A DNA stretch of 64,000 nt from Chlorophyllum brunneum (GCA_963576785.1 OY756140.1:1860001-1924000), one strand, 5' to 3'. Shown: positions 28,179 to 40,467, numbered from the stretch's first letter. The notes: generated by a model not told the origin, from the sequence alone. A program made the numbers and translations.

Positions 28179-28733
28179 CTATTGCTTTCGTATGGACTGG
28201 TTATGAACAATTGGATCATGCTTTCGAATTGTTGTCTCGTCTATATCGCCTCAAACTGTAGTTATATCGGGCTTGGAGAATGATCACTTTCACTTTCGTA
28301 TGCGGTGTCCTCTGGGTAAAGATTTCCCTCGGACGTCCCACTCGAAACAGCGTCATTAACGTGTACGACATCAGTGACCCGATCAGTAAGTAACTGGGCT
28401 GAATCGTGGGCATGTCTTCCAATGTTCCCAGTAACCGTCCCACCGGTACCAACGAAGGGTAATCATGGTTGTCAAGGTCTCATTGGCCTTTCCCCCGTGT
28501 GTAAATTTCCGAGAATGTAGCTTTTCACCGCCTAGTAGCGTCTTTCTTCCTCCATACCAACCCGCCATCCGTGGCACTGCGACGGAACGTCTCCCTTGGA
28601 GGGTCGCCAATAGTCCACTTCCAAGACTTGGATTGATTCCTAGTCACTTCCCTCCTGTATTGCGGGACGATCTTGAGGATTTCTTTCCTTTCGCCATCCT
28701 ATCAAACTCTTGGGGACGAGCAAGACTGGGACA
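28179..28733. other. Intergenic, LIM gene to seven-helix protein
   Basis: 555-base tandem spacer holding a 3' UTR and a promoter. I see no supported gene or clear core promoter motif. Confidence 0.45.
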
Positions 28734-31308
28734 ATGTTCAATGGGTCGTTACCCCTAAGACTTGCTTTCGACGATGATTCAGCTGTAAGTAGCCACTGCA
28801 GACTCTATCCTCAGCTTGCTGATTGCATGCATCCTTGCAGTTCGAAGCTGTCTTGACAGATATTCCCCTATTCTGTGTAGGCTTGATGGCTATGGGAACC
28901 ATCACGTTCATCTTCATCATGAAACGCATAAACTCGTAAGTATAAGGTGTGCTGTACATGATGTGGGCTAAAATGCACTCAGGACCACACTATACCTCTG
29001 TACTGGATCCCTTCTGCTCTTTATCGCCGCCATCCTCGATCTGGGACAGCTCCTCATACTGAAGCCAACGCAAGGTGTTCAAAATGTTGACTTGAAAATC
29101 ATTTTGGGATTCATTGTGGCACGCGAGGTTGGACTGGGTCTGTCGTACGGCTTTTTGTTCTTGTTCGTCTGGAAGGCCGTAGCACAGTGTCCCAAGTCGG
29201 AACGATGGGAACTAATTCACCGGTCGGGCAAAGACTCACCCCAATCGCAGCCTCACAGTGCAAGCTGGACAAGATGGGGACTCGCAGGGGCGGGCTTGAA
29301 GTGGTTTACCCTTCTCCTGGTCATCCTGATACCACTCCTGGAGATCGTATGGCGTATCGTCAACTCACAGCGGCAGTATGGAAATATTTACATTGCTGAA
29401 TCTACTCTGGAGATAGTCGCATCAGCTATTTTCGTTCTCAAAATCATTCTCAACGTGCTTGTGTCTCCTTCTGCAACATGGTGGCGCGCTTTCCGAACGT
29501 ACCTTGGACTCATTCTTGCCCTTCTCATCACCGCTGCTATGGGTATCGGTAACCTCATAACATGTAAGTACTTACAATCTGCTATTTTTAGCGAGCCTGT
29601 AGTGACTTTATTTAGTTGCCTTTTCTGAAACAGTACTGGGTCGCTTCCTTCGCGCCATCAGCATCTATACCCTCCTTCTCTACAATCTCGTCACTACTTT
29701 CCACGTACCTAGCGGCGGCCGAACGCCTCAACCTGACGAAGAAGCCTCTCCGGCTCCTACCAGATCGGAAAAGCCGAAGCAACTTATCATCGGGACGACT
29801 TCAGGTCAGATTTCACAACGAACATCTTCGATTCTCGCGGTTGAGCATACCGCCCCAACCTCTGTCGAAATTGCGCGACCTCCACTTCACGTATCCCCCT
29901 CATCCAGACTTTCAATACTTGTCAACCGGGTGGAACAGAACGAGAGGTTTGCTGGTGTTACTCGAACCATATCGTCCAAATCAAGCCGAAAATCCCCGGT
30001 CATGTCAACGACTCCAAAGAGGCCCAGGCGGCCGGATCTCCGCTTTGACATCGTGACCCCTGTACTGCCATCCACAACTGAAAACCCAGAATCGCCGGTT
30101 GATTCACCAACAACAGGTATCTCGCTGACCTATTATACGATGGATCTTGGGAGCCCTGACATGGCGAGCGTTCTGAACGGCCAAGAGGGACCCATCAATC
30201 TGGTCAAAAACCCAGTTTATCAGTCGGATGGACAAGCTAACCCTCAGCATACTTCTCGAACGTCCCTTCTAGTCCAGGCACCCAGCTATCGGAGCCCTAG
30301 TGTCAACTCATTTGACGAGCTCATGCGACAACAAAATGAGCTTGACAAAAGCATTGCTAAACTCAGATTATTCTCAGTAGACACCACGAACCTCTCGCCA
30401 CCAGAGGCAGTACCTGCTGTCGATAGTTCGTCACCAGCTGGAGACACTGCGACTAGTGCCAAGAGTCGACCCCAGAGCACCCTTCAAACTGACTCGCTAT
30501 CTCCCCATAGTGAATTTTCATTGAGTGTGTTCCCAGCACCCCCGACTCAACCAGAGAGTACGACTTCAGGGACAAGATTTTCCAAGCCAATCAATCTTCG
30601 CCGCAAGCTACCACAGCCACCTATCGAAGGCTCTGGCCAGGTTCCTTCAACGTCAACCATACCAGAATCGCCATCCCAGAGCGGCGTGATTGCAAGATTA
30701 ACTTCGGGAGGGACGCAGTATGATGTAACATCTTTCATCAACAGTAAGTGAACCATCATCCCTTGTCCTCGGTTGGATGTTGACTGTGGGATCTAGCTTT
30801 GACCGACCCAAGCAATCAAAGGACCATGTCAACAGAGGTGGTTGTATCAAGGAATAGTGGGGTAGCTGGGGAGCTTTATTCGGATGATGCGCAATTTGGT
30901 GACAGAGACCCCTCCTTGGATCTTGTGGCGCAGGGTCGTTCAACATCGCACCTGAAGCCAATGCTTCTGCCATCTGTTGCTAGTGAGCGGAGAGGTATTC
31001 CACCCTTCAGTATACGTCTAGTGCGCAATGCACCACAGTCCTCTCCACTCGCGGGACCTCGAGATTCGAGTATCGCGCTGAAGCCCTTCTTACTGGGGAC
31101 ATCCACCGCCTCGGCTCCCACTTCCCTACCCAGCAGTACAATGGTTCCTCTGAGTACCCGGAGGGGTAGCCGGGCGGCACGCGTTGCAGCTCATAAATGG
31201 CGGATCAGTGTACCGCGTCTCAACAGTGCAGACATGGTGGCTGATGAAGCATTTGAGAGACCACGTCGTCCACCGTTGGTGGGACTAGCTGGGAGACGCA
31301 AAGCGTAA
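28734..31308 (+). CDS. Seven-transmembrane protein with long Ser/Thr-rich tail
   Basis: Unrecognised membrane protein. The start at 28734 gives MFNGSLPLRLAFDDDSA, an extracellular-looking N-terminus with one N-glycosylation site. Seven hydrophobic segments can be counted: IPLFCVGLMAMGTITFIFIM, LCTGSLLLFIAAILDLG, a third around LSYGFLFLFVWKAV, FTLLLVILIPLLEIVW, IVASAIFVLKIILNVLV, LILALLITAAMGIGNLI, and ISIYTLLLYNLVTTF (from the exon after ~29615). A cytoplasmic tail of more than 400 Ser/Thr/Pro-rich residues follows, with a short coiled coil (ELMRQQNELDKSIAKLRLF, ~30316). Topology resembles orphan receptor-like proteins of basidiomycetes. I recognise no ligand or G-protein motif, so no function is given. 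Confidence 0.7.
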
Positions 31309-31373
31309 AAGTGACGCTATTTGGCTGAGGGCGGGAGTAGGCTGATTTGTATAGCATGTTGTATAGATGCGTA

Positions 31374-31381
31374 TGACGTCA
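31374..31381. promoter_or_regulatory. CRE/ATF palindrome upstream of the J-domain gene
   Basis: A perfect TGACGTCA lies 50 bases before the J-domain ATG at 31431. It is the classic bZIP (CREB/ATF, fungal Atf1/Sko1) site, tied in fungi to stress control. Its use here is inferred. Confidence 0.45.
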
Positions 31382-31430
31382 TATGGCTAATGCGCGGACC
31401 AAATAAAAGCGCTTCAGGTCGTGAACCAGC

Positions 31431-32278
31431 ATGTCCCAGTTTCCCGACTATTACAGACTCCTTGGCATTTCGCGGACTGCCACCCAGGAAGAGATACGAC
31501 AGGCATACAGGAAAGAATCCCTCAAGTCCGTTCCCCCCCATCCGCATATATTCAGCTACTGATGCCGTCCAGCCAGAACCCACCCCGATCGACTCGCCAC
31601 TGCAAGCCCTGCTGAGAAACAAGCTGCCACAGAGCGCTTTCAGGTGCCAACTGCGCATATATCTTCGAGGAGAAAGTGTTGACCCGTAGAAACAGGCCGT
31701 AGCTGATGCCTACTATGTCTTGTCCGACCCGCAGCGCCGCGGGGAGTATGATGCCTTGTACAACACCCGTTCAGATCGCTCAGATAGCCCCAACTCAACG
31801 TACGACTTCTTTTCTCACTTTGCGAATATCTTTGGCGGTGGGACCTCCCAACCATCTGGGGCAAATACTGCACAGCCAGATGCAGAGGGGGTATTTGCAG
31901 ATGTGTTCGAAGAGGTGAGGGCCACCCCTATATCACAACCTGCTGTCTCAACACATGCTCCTTTCTCCAGTTGTTGCGCCCCGAGGTTGAACGTCGTGTC
32001 CCAATCTGGGGTTGGGTCGGCGCGGCGTGCGGTGGCGGAATCGGGTTTATTGTTGCCAATGTACCTGGACTGATGCTCGGTGCATTTGCTGGGAATCGGT
32101 TGGGGGCTGTACGTGACGCAAAGGGAAAGTCAGTGGCTGCAGTCTTCAGTGAATTGAATGGAAATCAGAGAGCAGAGGTAAGCAAGTTTCGAAGTGGAGT
32201 TCATGAGTGAGGTTTGACTCGTTAAAATGTCAGATACTTCGAGCTCTGGCTTTGAAAGTCCTGGGCTCTGCACTGTAG
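31431..32278 (+). CDS. J-domain (DnaJ/Hsp40) protein with glycine-rich hydrophobic segment
   Basis: Hsp70 co-chaperone. The J-domain begins FPDYYRLLGISRTATQEEIR and continues across an intron (acceptor CCAG ~31575) to THPDRLA, so the catalytic HPD is present, then AVADAYYVLSDPQRR. A downstream region FSHFANIFGGGTS follows, then a Gly/Ala-rich hydrophobic stretch (WGWVGAACGGGIGFIVANVP, ~32010-32070) that could enter a membrane. The short C-terminus ends LRALALKVLGSAL at TAG 32276-32278. There are no zinc-finger or G/F regions, so it is a class III (type C) J-protein. It lies downstream of the seven-helix gene with 122 bases between stop and start. Confidence 0.8.
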
Positions 32279-32629
32279 TGTGCTTTTGTCGTCCCGTGTT
32301 ACTAGTATGCCAAAGCAATATACCCAGTGCTACTTGTCGACTCCTGCATCGTATAGAAGGTTCTTATGCCCTATGACCTCCCGCATGACGCTACACTCCT
32401 GAGCGTTCGTGTTGTGGGAAATAAGATGCCAGCCATCTGGTGGGATTTTAGACCAGGGCCACCGATCCGTTCAGCAACTCGGGTTTTGACCCTGGTTTGA
32501 ATGGAAAGTTCATTGGTACTCCAAACCCGCACCTCCCCTCATTGTCACATTCCCGACCTTGTCGTCCCCGCCGTCCCAGCTGTCGTTTTCTGTTAACATT
32601 TGTGGCACCATAGTCGTCACTCTTCATCA

Positions 32630-34003
32630 ATGAAGATGACCATGGGCTGGCCAATTGGGGATCTGCCCCCTGAGACGGCCCCGGAGGAACGGTCCCGGAC
32701 GACGCTAATGGGTGTGCATACTTTCACAATACCTGGAATAAGCTCAATGATATATATTTTCCAAAATAGATCGAGTACTTGTTACTCCCATGAAAAAATC
32801 TGGTGTGTACCGTCCTCCGCACTGGCGAGTCTATCTACTGAGCCCATTACAGGTCACTCGTCACTTCGCTTTGGCAGCCATTCGAAACCTCGTATTCCGT
32901 CGCGTACATTCCGCCACCATTCGCAACGTGCATCCTCAGGTCTTGTCTATGCGTAGCCATGTTTTATTTTCCACGTGTCCTCAACTTGATGACAGTTGCA
33001 CCTTACCCGAAGAGAAGCATCGTGTCTTATACCACAAAGAACAACTCTCCTCCAAAGGCCCGGGACAATAGACTGCGCCGAACGTCCAGTGGTATGGTTT
33101 ATCTCTAATGGCCCGACAAATGTTGACCGCGCACGCTGGGACTGGAACAGACCGGAGCTATTTCAATGGCGCACCGTCGGAAGACTTGTCTTCGACAAAG
33201 GCACGGCTTTTGATGAGCCGAAGAGACTCCACTCCAAGATCATCTGGGGGCACAAGATGGCCCTCGCGATCTGCCCCTATCCGTGCCAAGTCAATATCGG
33301 GGTCTATTCCTAGTGCTTCGAGTACTGCCTTTGAGTTCACGAGTGATACTCTGTATTCAGGCTCAGATCTAGGGCTGAGCGTAGTAGAAGGGTTTGCTGT
33401 GGACGCCATGGAGGCAGAGCCCACCCAAGAAATGGAACTCGAACTTGATTTCCAGGCTCTTTACCTAGATGATGATGATGGCAGGGATCCTTGTGTTAAT
33501 GTTGGTGATTGCTCATGGTCACGGATTCATGATTCCCCCCAGCCCGAGAGAGCCACCCTATCTCTGGCGGACGGTCTCCTCTCGGCTTCCGCCTCAGAAC
33601 TTCGGCATGAAGGTCTGCATCTTCTCGTTGCGCGTTAGTTCTTCTCTCAGTATCACTTCTCGTAAATCGCCTCACTAACTACTCTCCTGCTTCGGTCGTG
33701 CTTAATGGCCGTCTACCTCCGCACCCTTTACTTTTACTTATCAATCATCGGTTTATCCGACCAGACTTGCGAAGCGCACTAGCGGCAGAAGTGAAAGCTC
33801 GAAAACTAGCAGAACACCAACATCTACGGGAAAAGGAACGCCGAATCGAGATGGAAGGACTAGTGACCCAACTCCAGCACGAACGAGAGGAACTACTATT
33901 GGACCAAAATCGTCCCCCATCAAGTTCTCCACTACTCCTGTCCAGTAGTCCATGTATTTCGTCCAAAATGGTTGTTAATACCGCTCTTCCGTTGGCCCGA
34001 TGA
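32630..34003 (+). CDS. Hypothetical basic protein with C-terminal coiled coil
   Basis: Unrecognised. I assembled six exons by eye from ATG 32630 (MKMTMGWPIGDLPPETAPEE). The second to fourth exons give DRVLVTPMKKSG, HSSLRFGSHSKPRIPSRTF and SVAPYPKRSIVSYTT. The fifth, from about 33168, holds a Ser/Arg-rich stretch and an acidic one (LYLDDDDGRD). The last joins LLVA to HLRSALAAEVKARKLAE and a charged coiled coil (REKERRIEMEGLVTQLQHER), ending at 34003. The basic Ser-rich front with a short coiled coil suggests a scaffold or cell-cycle protein, but nothing specific. Exon borders are less certain than in conserved genes. Confidence 0.55.
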
Positions 34004-34443
34004 AGACACCCTTGCTAACTGAAAGTGACAAGCTTGGTTTTAGACCGGCAATTCCGGATAATACAGGAGTTTAGACTAAACTATGATGCAATTAATAAAC
34101 GCCCCAAATTGGATCCAGGTGTGGGTTTCAACCAACGGGAAGACAAATGGTTCAACAGGAGGACATACATGATACGATGGGGAGTCTACAAAACTTGAAA
34201 GGGATATGATGAGTTAATGCATAAGTATACAAGGGATGGGTGTTCTATGCGTACGAATGTATGAAGATGAAACAAGGAGCAACATGATATGATTAAGAGG
34301 ACATGTGTCCCATATATGTGGAAGGATGAGGAGAAAAATGGGTCCCATTAAAACTCTGGGAGGGCGGGTGCAGACAGTAGGTGGGTGGGTTAAGTCATTT
34401 CGGGAAATGGGGGTGGTGAAAGGCAAAACACAAAGGGCCAAGG
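34004..34443. other. Intergenic, convergent 3' ends
   Basis: 440 bases between a plus-strand and a minus-strand stop. I see nothing beyond presumed 3' UTR sequence. Confidence 0.45.
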
Positions 34444-35626
34444 TTAATGCCAAAGCTCCCCTGGGTCGCCCCCGTCTACATGTTGAAAACTTGCTGAGGA
34501 TTGGAGATGGTGGTAGTCATTGATACTCCCTGCGCCGTTCGCAAGAGCGAGGCTCAAGTCCGATACTGCTTTCTCCGAGGACTTGGAAGAGTGGGCGTGC
34601 CGAATGAACGAAGGCGAAGGCGGTGAAGAAGGGAGGGAGGGAATAGAACAGCTTTCAACATCGTAGGGTAGGGATTGGACGGAAGAAGAAAAGGATGACA
34701 GTGAAACGGACGACGATGAGAACACCGAAGGAGAGGCTGGTGAGCCAGTGTGGATTGGTATGGGAAAACACTCGCTATCTAGATGATATGGGAGAGAGGA
34801 TGGGGGACATGGCATTATGATAGAGGCAATTCTGGAACCATCAAAGTCGATGACCCCGCCCTGCCGCAGGCTTTGGCGAGGAACACCTAATAAAACCGCA
34901 CTTGAATTAGGGGTAATAATTTCTTCGGCGAAAATGTGGACATCGTCATCATCGTCCGATAAGCCAGAAAGGGGTTGGTGGGATGCATTCCGGATAATCT
35001 GTGGGTTCAACCCACATCTCCGGTCTCTGTGAGCGAGTTCAGATATCTGCCGAGAGCGAGTACGTTCGTAGTCGCGCATGCGCTGTACGAAGCCTTCGCC
35101 ACTTTCCGCCACACTCCGACGAAGCTCCCAGAAGGCATTAGAACGAAGACGGGTCAGCTCGGCGTGGTCCAGTGTATTTGGAGGCCCATTATCCGATCGA
35201 GGTGACGGATAGCTAGCACGACGCCGTGACGAATGGTCGGATTTGGGGAAAATATCGAAGTCTGCTGACGAGGCTGGGAATGTGAGTCTCATTGGTACAA
35301 CAGGCTGGGGGATGCCGTGTTGCTCCAGATCGTGGATAAACCCAATGCTGATATCTTGCGACTAGAATACTGAGGTCAGCGGCAGTGACGACAAAGTGGA
35401 ATGTGCTCACTGAAATGACACGGCGTCGTTTCTTCCCTCTCCTCCATGCGTCAATGTCCCATTTATGAGGCGCTGAATCGCGATTGACAGGGCTGAAGCT
35501 GTGCACAGCATAGGGACGCTTCGCTGCAACCCTGGCAGAATTGTCAGGAGAGCGGCGGGTAATTGGGGATGCAGTGGAAGCCAAGTGGGATCGGCGGCGG
35601 CAGTTGCTCGACCGTCTGGAGGCCAT
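34444..35626 (-). CDS. Hypothetical Ser-rich protein with basic N-terminus
   Basis: Unrecognised. The likely start (35626) gives MASRRSSNCRRRSHLAST, followed by KRPYAVHSFSPVNRD and WRRGKKRRRVIS, a bipartite-looking nuclear signal. A short intron near 35360-35410 joins it to SQDISIGFIHDLEQHGIPQP. A middle helical region (LRSNAFWELRRSVAESGEGF) and an acidic patch (LSDDDDDVHIFAEE) follow; the C-terminus is rich in Ser and Pro and ends at TAA 34444. The segment from KRPYAVHSF to the intron is well structured and probably conserved. A start further upstream in the same frame (to 35776) is possible. Confidence 0.6.
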
Positions 35627-36390
35627 GGGCGTTGTGATGTGAGGAGCAGGATCTGGGGTAAACGAGGGCCCTTGGGCAGGGACGAAGAAAGAAGGACGAG
35701 CGGTCCGCCATGTCTTTATATATAACTGACGCCAGTGCACGTGATCGTGCGCGGTCTCGTTCCTGTGCTCCATCACAATGCCCAGACATCTCTCTCGTAT
35801 TTCGTTGTAACCCTGAGCTTCTCTCTCGTGGTTTCTCTTCGGCCCGACAATTAGCCCTGTCTTCTACCGAGTATTGTCTTCGATATGCATATTTCCTAAC
35901 ACCTGTTACAGATACGGAGCCACCTGCACTTTGGGATTATGGAACCCCCTGCAAGACACATAACGCCCTTACGTGCGAGGGCGAGTTGCGTTGGGGTACA
36001 CCACTCCTTGCTACTTCCTGCCTCCCCAGAGAGCTCGTTGCTCCCAGCAACACTGACGCGGGACTGCGACAGAACTGACTTCTTGTGCACCGTCCCAAGA
36101 TAAAAGGTCAACTATCCTCGTGACCTCAACCGGCATAATACAGATCATCCGGGATGAGAGCCATCCATCTCGTATGCAAAGCCCGTACTCCTTGGGTACT
36201 CACTACCTGCTCATTACCCCATTCTGGACACCGACCCAGTCCAATTGAACCTCGGCTATGAATTACAAGCCTATAGACACTTGCTGGCATCAGGAACTCT
36301 GTGTACGCTATTTGACTGGCGTATTCGTGGTAATCACTACAAGTTGCGATTGGTAGAGACAAAGCCTAGTATTGAATTTTGGGACCTCGA
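35627..36390. other. Intergenic region with promoter signals and an unresolved plus-strand open frame
   Basis: 764 bases. A TATATATAA run near 35717-35725 and an E-box CACGTG at 35738-35743 lie 90-120 bases upstream of the minus-strand gene starting at 35626. On the plus strand there is an ATG-less 78-residue open frame (36158-36394) and an intron-like stretch with a CCTAACAC branch site before 35910. I could not join these into a convincing gene. Confidence 0.35.
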
Positions 36391-39265
36391 CTAGTGTAAG
36401 ATGAGACCTCCTGTCAAAAGCACCCTACTCACTTGAATTGACGAACTATCTCCATTGTGATCTGAAAGCTGTGATGGCTCGCACCTGATTGCACAATGGA
36501 AGAAGTAGCGTACCACCCGCATAAGAAGCAGCCCTATATCTCCCAGCACGTCTCGCAGATAATCATGGTTGGAACCGGGCTGTAAAGGGGCCGATTCCAC
36601 GGAGAGCAACTTTGCCAGCTCTGTACAAAGCTCCACCGTCCATGGCGAATTTGCGAGGACTCTTTTCGCTAGGCGCGACTCCCCCTCACACTTGACCATG
36701 AGCCGAATTGCCGCAAGACAAAAGGTAGGGCAAGCAAGCTGGGAGATGTATTCCAAATCCCCAGGCAACTGTCCCCTCAATGTGATTAATATGATACTAC
36801 GGAATTGGTCCAGCGTTTCCAACACGAGGAAACGATTCGAAGGATATGTCCCATCTATGACATGGTGAGCAAGTGCCACTACAGCAAGGAGCATTGAGGT
36901 ATTGTTAGCTGAAATAGCAGACAAGATGATATCACCAACGATTAGAATAGAACCCCAAATCCTGCCTACCGAAACAGAGTCGCCAGAAGACGTCGTCGTT
37001 TATTAGGGAACTGAATGGTTTCGATGGTCGGAAATACTTTTCCGCGGCCGTCAAAGCGGTTATCATCGGGCCCAGCAGCTTTTCTTTGTATGTACCATGC
37101 TGAAAACCGATAACCAGACGATGATGGAGTTTCACAAAGAACGACGAAACATTCTCCCGAAGAATTGTCCCTGGCGCGCCAGCGTTGCAGAGGATTGTAA
37201 GAAACGCAAGAGAAAACCGGATCATTGACACTTGTGTCGGTAAAATTGAGTCTGCGTTCAGTATGCTAAGAATAATCAGCATACATAAGAGATTCGATGA
37301 AACCATCCCCACGCTTTGGCCTTGGCAAATACTAGAGTCAGTAAGAGATTAGCGAGTCCTCAACAGTGTCAATTATTCTCATTCACCACGATCAACCATG
37401 CTGGAGAACTGATATGAACGTTCCGTCTGCAACTCTATAAGGCATTTCTGGACAACCGTCTTCTCCATCGCGAGCAACAATTCCAAATAGTCATCTTGGG
37501 CTGCTATAAGTTCCGAAGAATAGAAAGGGGAGTGGTCGTTACTTGGATGACTTGTTCCGAGGGACCCACCATGCCGCGTGGCACAAAGGTATAGAACGCT
37601 CCAGCACACTCTCGAGATGCAGAAACTCCATTGGCCATGGGACCAATGGCTACCATTATCTGTAATTTCGTGGAATATCACCGATAGAAGGTGGCACAAT
37701 TTATCCAGCGAGTCTAATAATGTCTGGTGGTCTTCGCTGCGGTCTTTCAGTTGTTTCACGCCCCAGAATAGAGTTTCCTAATTTTAAATTAAGTGTGAGA
37801 GTGGCATATAGTTGGGGGTATGGCCTACTGAAAGGGCAATCAAGCTCGCGAGTACATTCTGGGACAGATGAGATGCAACCGGGGCGAACCTCCTGTGCGA
37901 GGAACGGATTTGACGGTGGTCAATAGTTCCAAGCCACTGCATAGTCTATGCCCTGAAAATTAGCATGGCTGGAAAGCACAGCGTTTGATATACATACGAC
38001 AATCGTGACGATTCCAGCATCTGCCAAACGGTGGTCGGCCCACGCAACCCAGGCCCATGGTACTAGCTTTCCCCAACGAAGGCAGATATTTTGTGCGATA
38101 GAACCTACGGTGACTCTGCGAGGATCTGCTGGTGGCCACATAATTATATCAACCAGTGTGCGTAAACACGTTTCGATGTATGGCTTGCTAGTCCGGAGGC
38201 ACATGGGGGAAGAGGACGTTTCGCGTTGGGTCATGTTCAGCGTCTAAAATACAAGTCAGTGATACAGAATTCTCAAAAGCACGACGACCTCACCGCATAC
38301 AGGCAAAGAAGGAAGGCAAAATCCACGTTATCATTCGTTGTGATTGGTGAGCACGCTGAGGCATCAAAGCAAACATACTGTTCAATACTGGCTTCGAGGC
38401 CTCCTATCACGGGGTGGGGGTCAAGAATCCCGATATAATTAGTGCATCTGGTAGTCGACAGACAGGGAGGTTCAAAATGCCGATCTGGTCCCTGGCCTCC
38501 ATCGAGACCAGACTGCAAGATATGAACGCCGAAAAGAAGGCGAATTATCAGTCTTTTCGCAGCCGGAGAAAGATAATCCACGCCTAGGGCGGTAGGGAAT
38601 GCATCAAAACGATCTGTATAATAAGATCATCCAGGTGAAGCGATTGGTCGAGTGCTATCGTACTCACCTGGAACTTGACTCGCTGCTCGGGTAGCGTCCG
38701 ATTCGAGCTGGCTTTTGATTGTGTCACTTTGTATTGTACTATTTTCCTGGTGGCATGGATCGCTTGCGACAAGTAGAACCAAGATACCAAGCTTGGCGAG
38801 AATGTAGTCTATATGCGTAGAGAGCGATCTCTTTTCGGTCGATTCGTCGATTCGTAGCTTGGAACGAAGTTGAAGGAGCCGGTCTAACGTTTCCGCGGTC
38901 ACTAGGGAGTAAGTGTTTACGTGCTGTCCTGCTAGCCCCCCCCTTAGACTGATACGAACTGAAGCGTCCGAGGGTATATGTAGCCTGCTGCCTCGACCCT
39001 GGGTGGCAATCCTGGAGGGTGAAGTTCAAATAGTTGATGATGCTCGTCACTGGGCGGCGTGGATATATGAAACCGTTGACAGGTTTACAGAAGACTGGTT
39101 GCGCATACATTCAGTGAAGTGGTCATATGTATTATCCTCGCTTCCCAGTATCCGAAGAATATGATCCAACGATCGAGGGCTGATGTTAATTGGGATGGAC
39201 TCGTCGACTTCAGGGAAATGGCCTTCCACAACATCGTGCTCTTGGTCAGATTCAGTGTCGCTCAT
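36391..39265 (-). CDS. Large helical orphan protein, multi-exon
   Basis: Unrecognised basidiomycete protein of roughly 780 residues, spread over about ten exons. The start at 39265 gives MSDTESDQEHDVVEGHFPE, acidic. Successive exons carry Leu-rich helical segments such as LLQLRSKLRI, LAKLGILVLLVAS, LIIRLLFGVHILQSGL, TLVDIIMWPPADPRR, LDSLDKLCHLLSVIFHEITD, LLCMLIILSILNADSILP, LSAISANNTSMLLAVVALAH and LGDIGLLLMRVVRYFFHC. This even helical pattern without membrane-length segments fits an ARM/HEAT-like superhelix. It ends at TAG 36391. The gene lies 118 bases downstream of RPC37 on the same strand. Exon limits, especially around 37300-37380, 37760-37920 and 38580-38640, are approximate. Confidence 0.55.
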
Positions 39266-39383
39266 GATGGTGTCGAGGGTATCGATATTACGATAGACGT
39301 TGAACGGTGGATGATGGGGTCGGTCAAGCTTCTGTCAAGTTGGCAGGCGATTTCTCTTTTAAGAAGGATCGAATGCAAGCAAG

Positions 39384-40342
39384 CTAAAGACCTCTAATGT
39401 CTTGGAGAAACAAAGTGATATCGTCTTTGGTAACAAGAACATCTGCGCTCTGAGAAAATATCGTTTCAAGCGCCTCCGCAGACTCATTCGTCTAGTTTCG
39501 AGTCAACAGAGGGCGATTTGGGGTGTGTATAACAGCAAAACGCACTGTAGTGTCGAGAAATTGTAATTCAGACCATTCTTCGTCTTCCTCCATTCGAACC
39601 GCACGGAGCATGTCTCTGCGAACAGCCGAGAGTCCGCCCAGAGTGGAGGCACCACCCTTGTCATCACCCTTTCGAGCCGACACTTGAACTTCCTTTCCCG
39701 ATCCTGAGGTATTTCTGTCTTTTTTCAGCATTTCTATCGGAGGTGGCTCGTCGGGGTCTGGCGGTGGTCCGTCAGACTCGGAGTCCGATCCGCCAGGGCG
39801 GCTGCGTCTGTCACAGCGCGATAGAATATCCAAGTACGTGAGGGTTGGTCGAAATTGGTGCGCTTCGCTAATACGATGGAGGTTGAGTTTATCTAGGAAT
39901 TTATGAGGTCTAGTGCCAAGACAGTAACGTCCATAAGTATACCGTTGCGTATAATACCCAGCATTTGAGCGCCTCGTTGGGGTATTTGTTCGTTTTGAAG
40001 GCGGATCTCGCCCAGGCATGGTTCTTCATCCTTGTAAATTTTCTTCTCCTGTTTTTTCTCTATGTCGTCGTCGATTTGTGCCGCTCCAAGATCTCGGGCT
40101 TTGTCTTTATTCCAAACCTCGGATCGGGTGTCCGCAGGGATATGAAGCTCCATACGTCCGACCTCTGGTTTGATACGGGCAGATATCCGCTTTCCAACCA
40201 GCTGTGCAGAAGGAGGTACTTGCAGAGGGCGGTTGAGGAGAGGGTATTGATGTAAGTGGACATTCGGTACGAGAGCATTACTAAAATGTATAGGTAGGGA
40301 GGCCACCAATTCGTCAGTTTCGTGGTCGAGTTCCATGTGCAA
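39384..40342 (-). CDS. RPC37: RNA polymerase III subunit RPC5 (Rpc37)
   Basis: Subunit of the Rpc37/Rpc53 heterodimer of RNA polymerase III, which acts in initiation and termination on tRNA and 5S genes. The start at 40342 gives MHMELDHETDELVASLPIHF; then HLHQYPLLNRPLQVPP, GKRISARIKPEVGRMELHIP and VWNKDKARDLGAAQ match the Sin-like N-terminal domain of the family. An intron near 39949-39900 joins IIRN to DKLNLHRISEAHQFRPTL. A second, 39545-39492 (54 bases, donor GTGCGT), joins LQFLDTT to TNESAEALETIF, and the protein ends LFLQDIRGL at TAG 39384. Without the last intron the frame stops early at 39492, so this splice matters. Confidence 0.85.
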
Positions 40343-40467
40343 TAAACTTTTGTGATCAATTCAAAAGACCACCGGCGTGGGAACTCAAATGTGTTGGGGG
40401 GTGAGTGTAGAAGATAAGTAAGTACAATTTTGTATGTCCAAATATTAGTCCATCCCAAGAGTCATTT

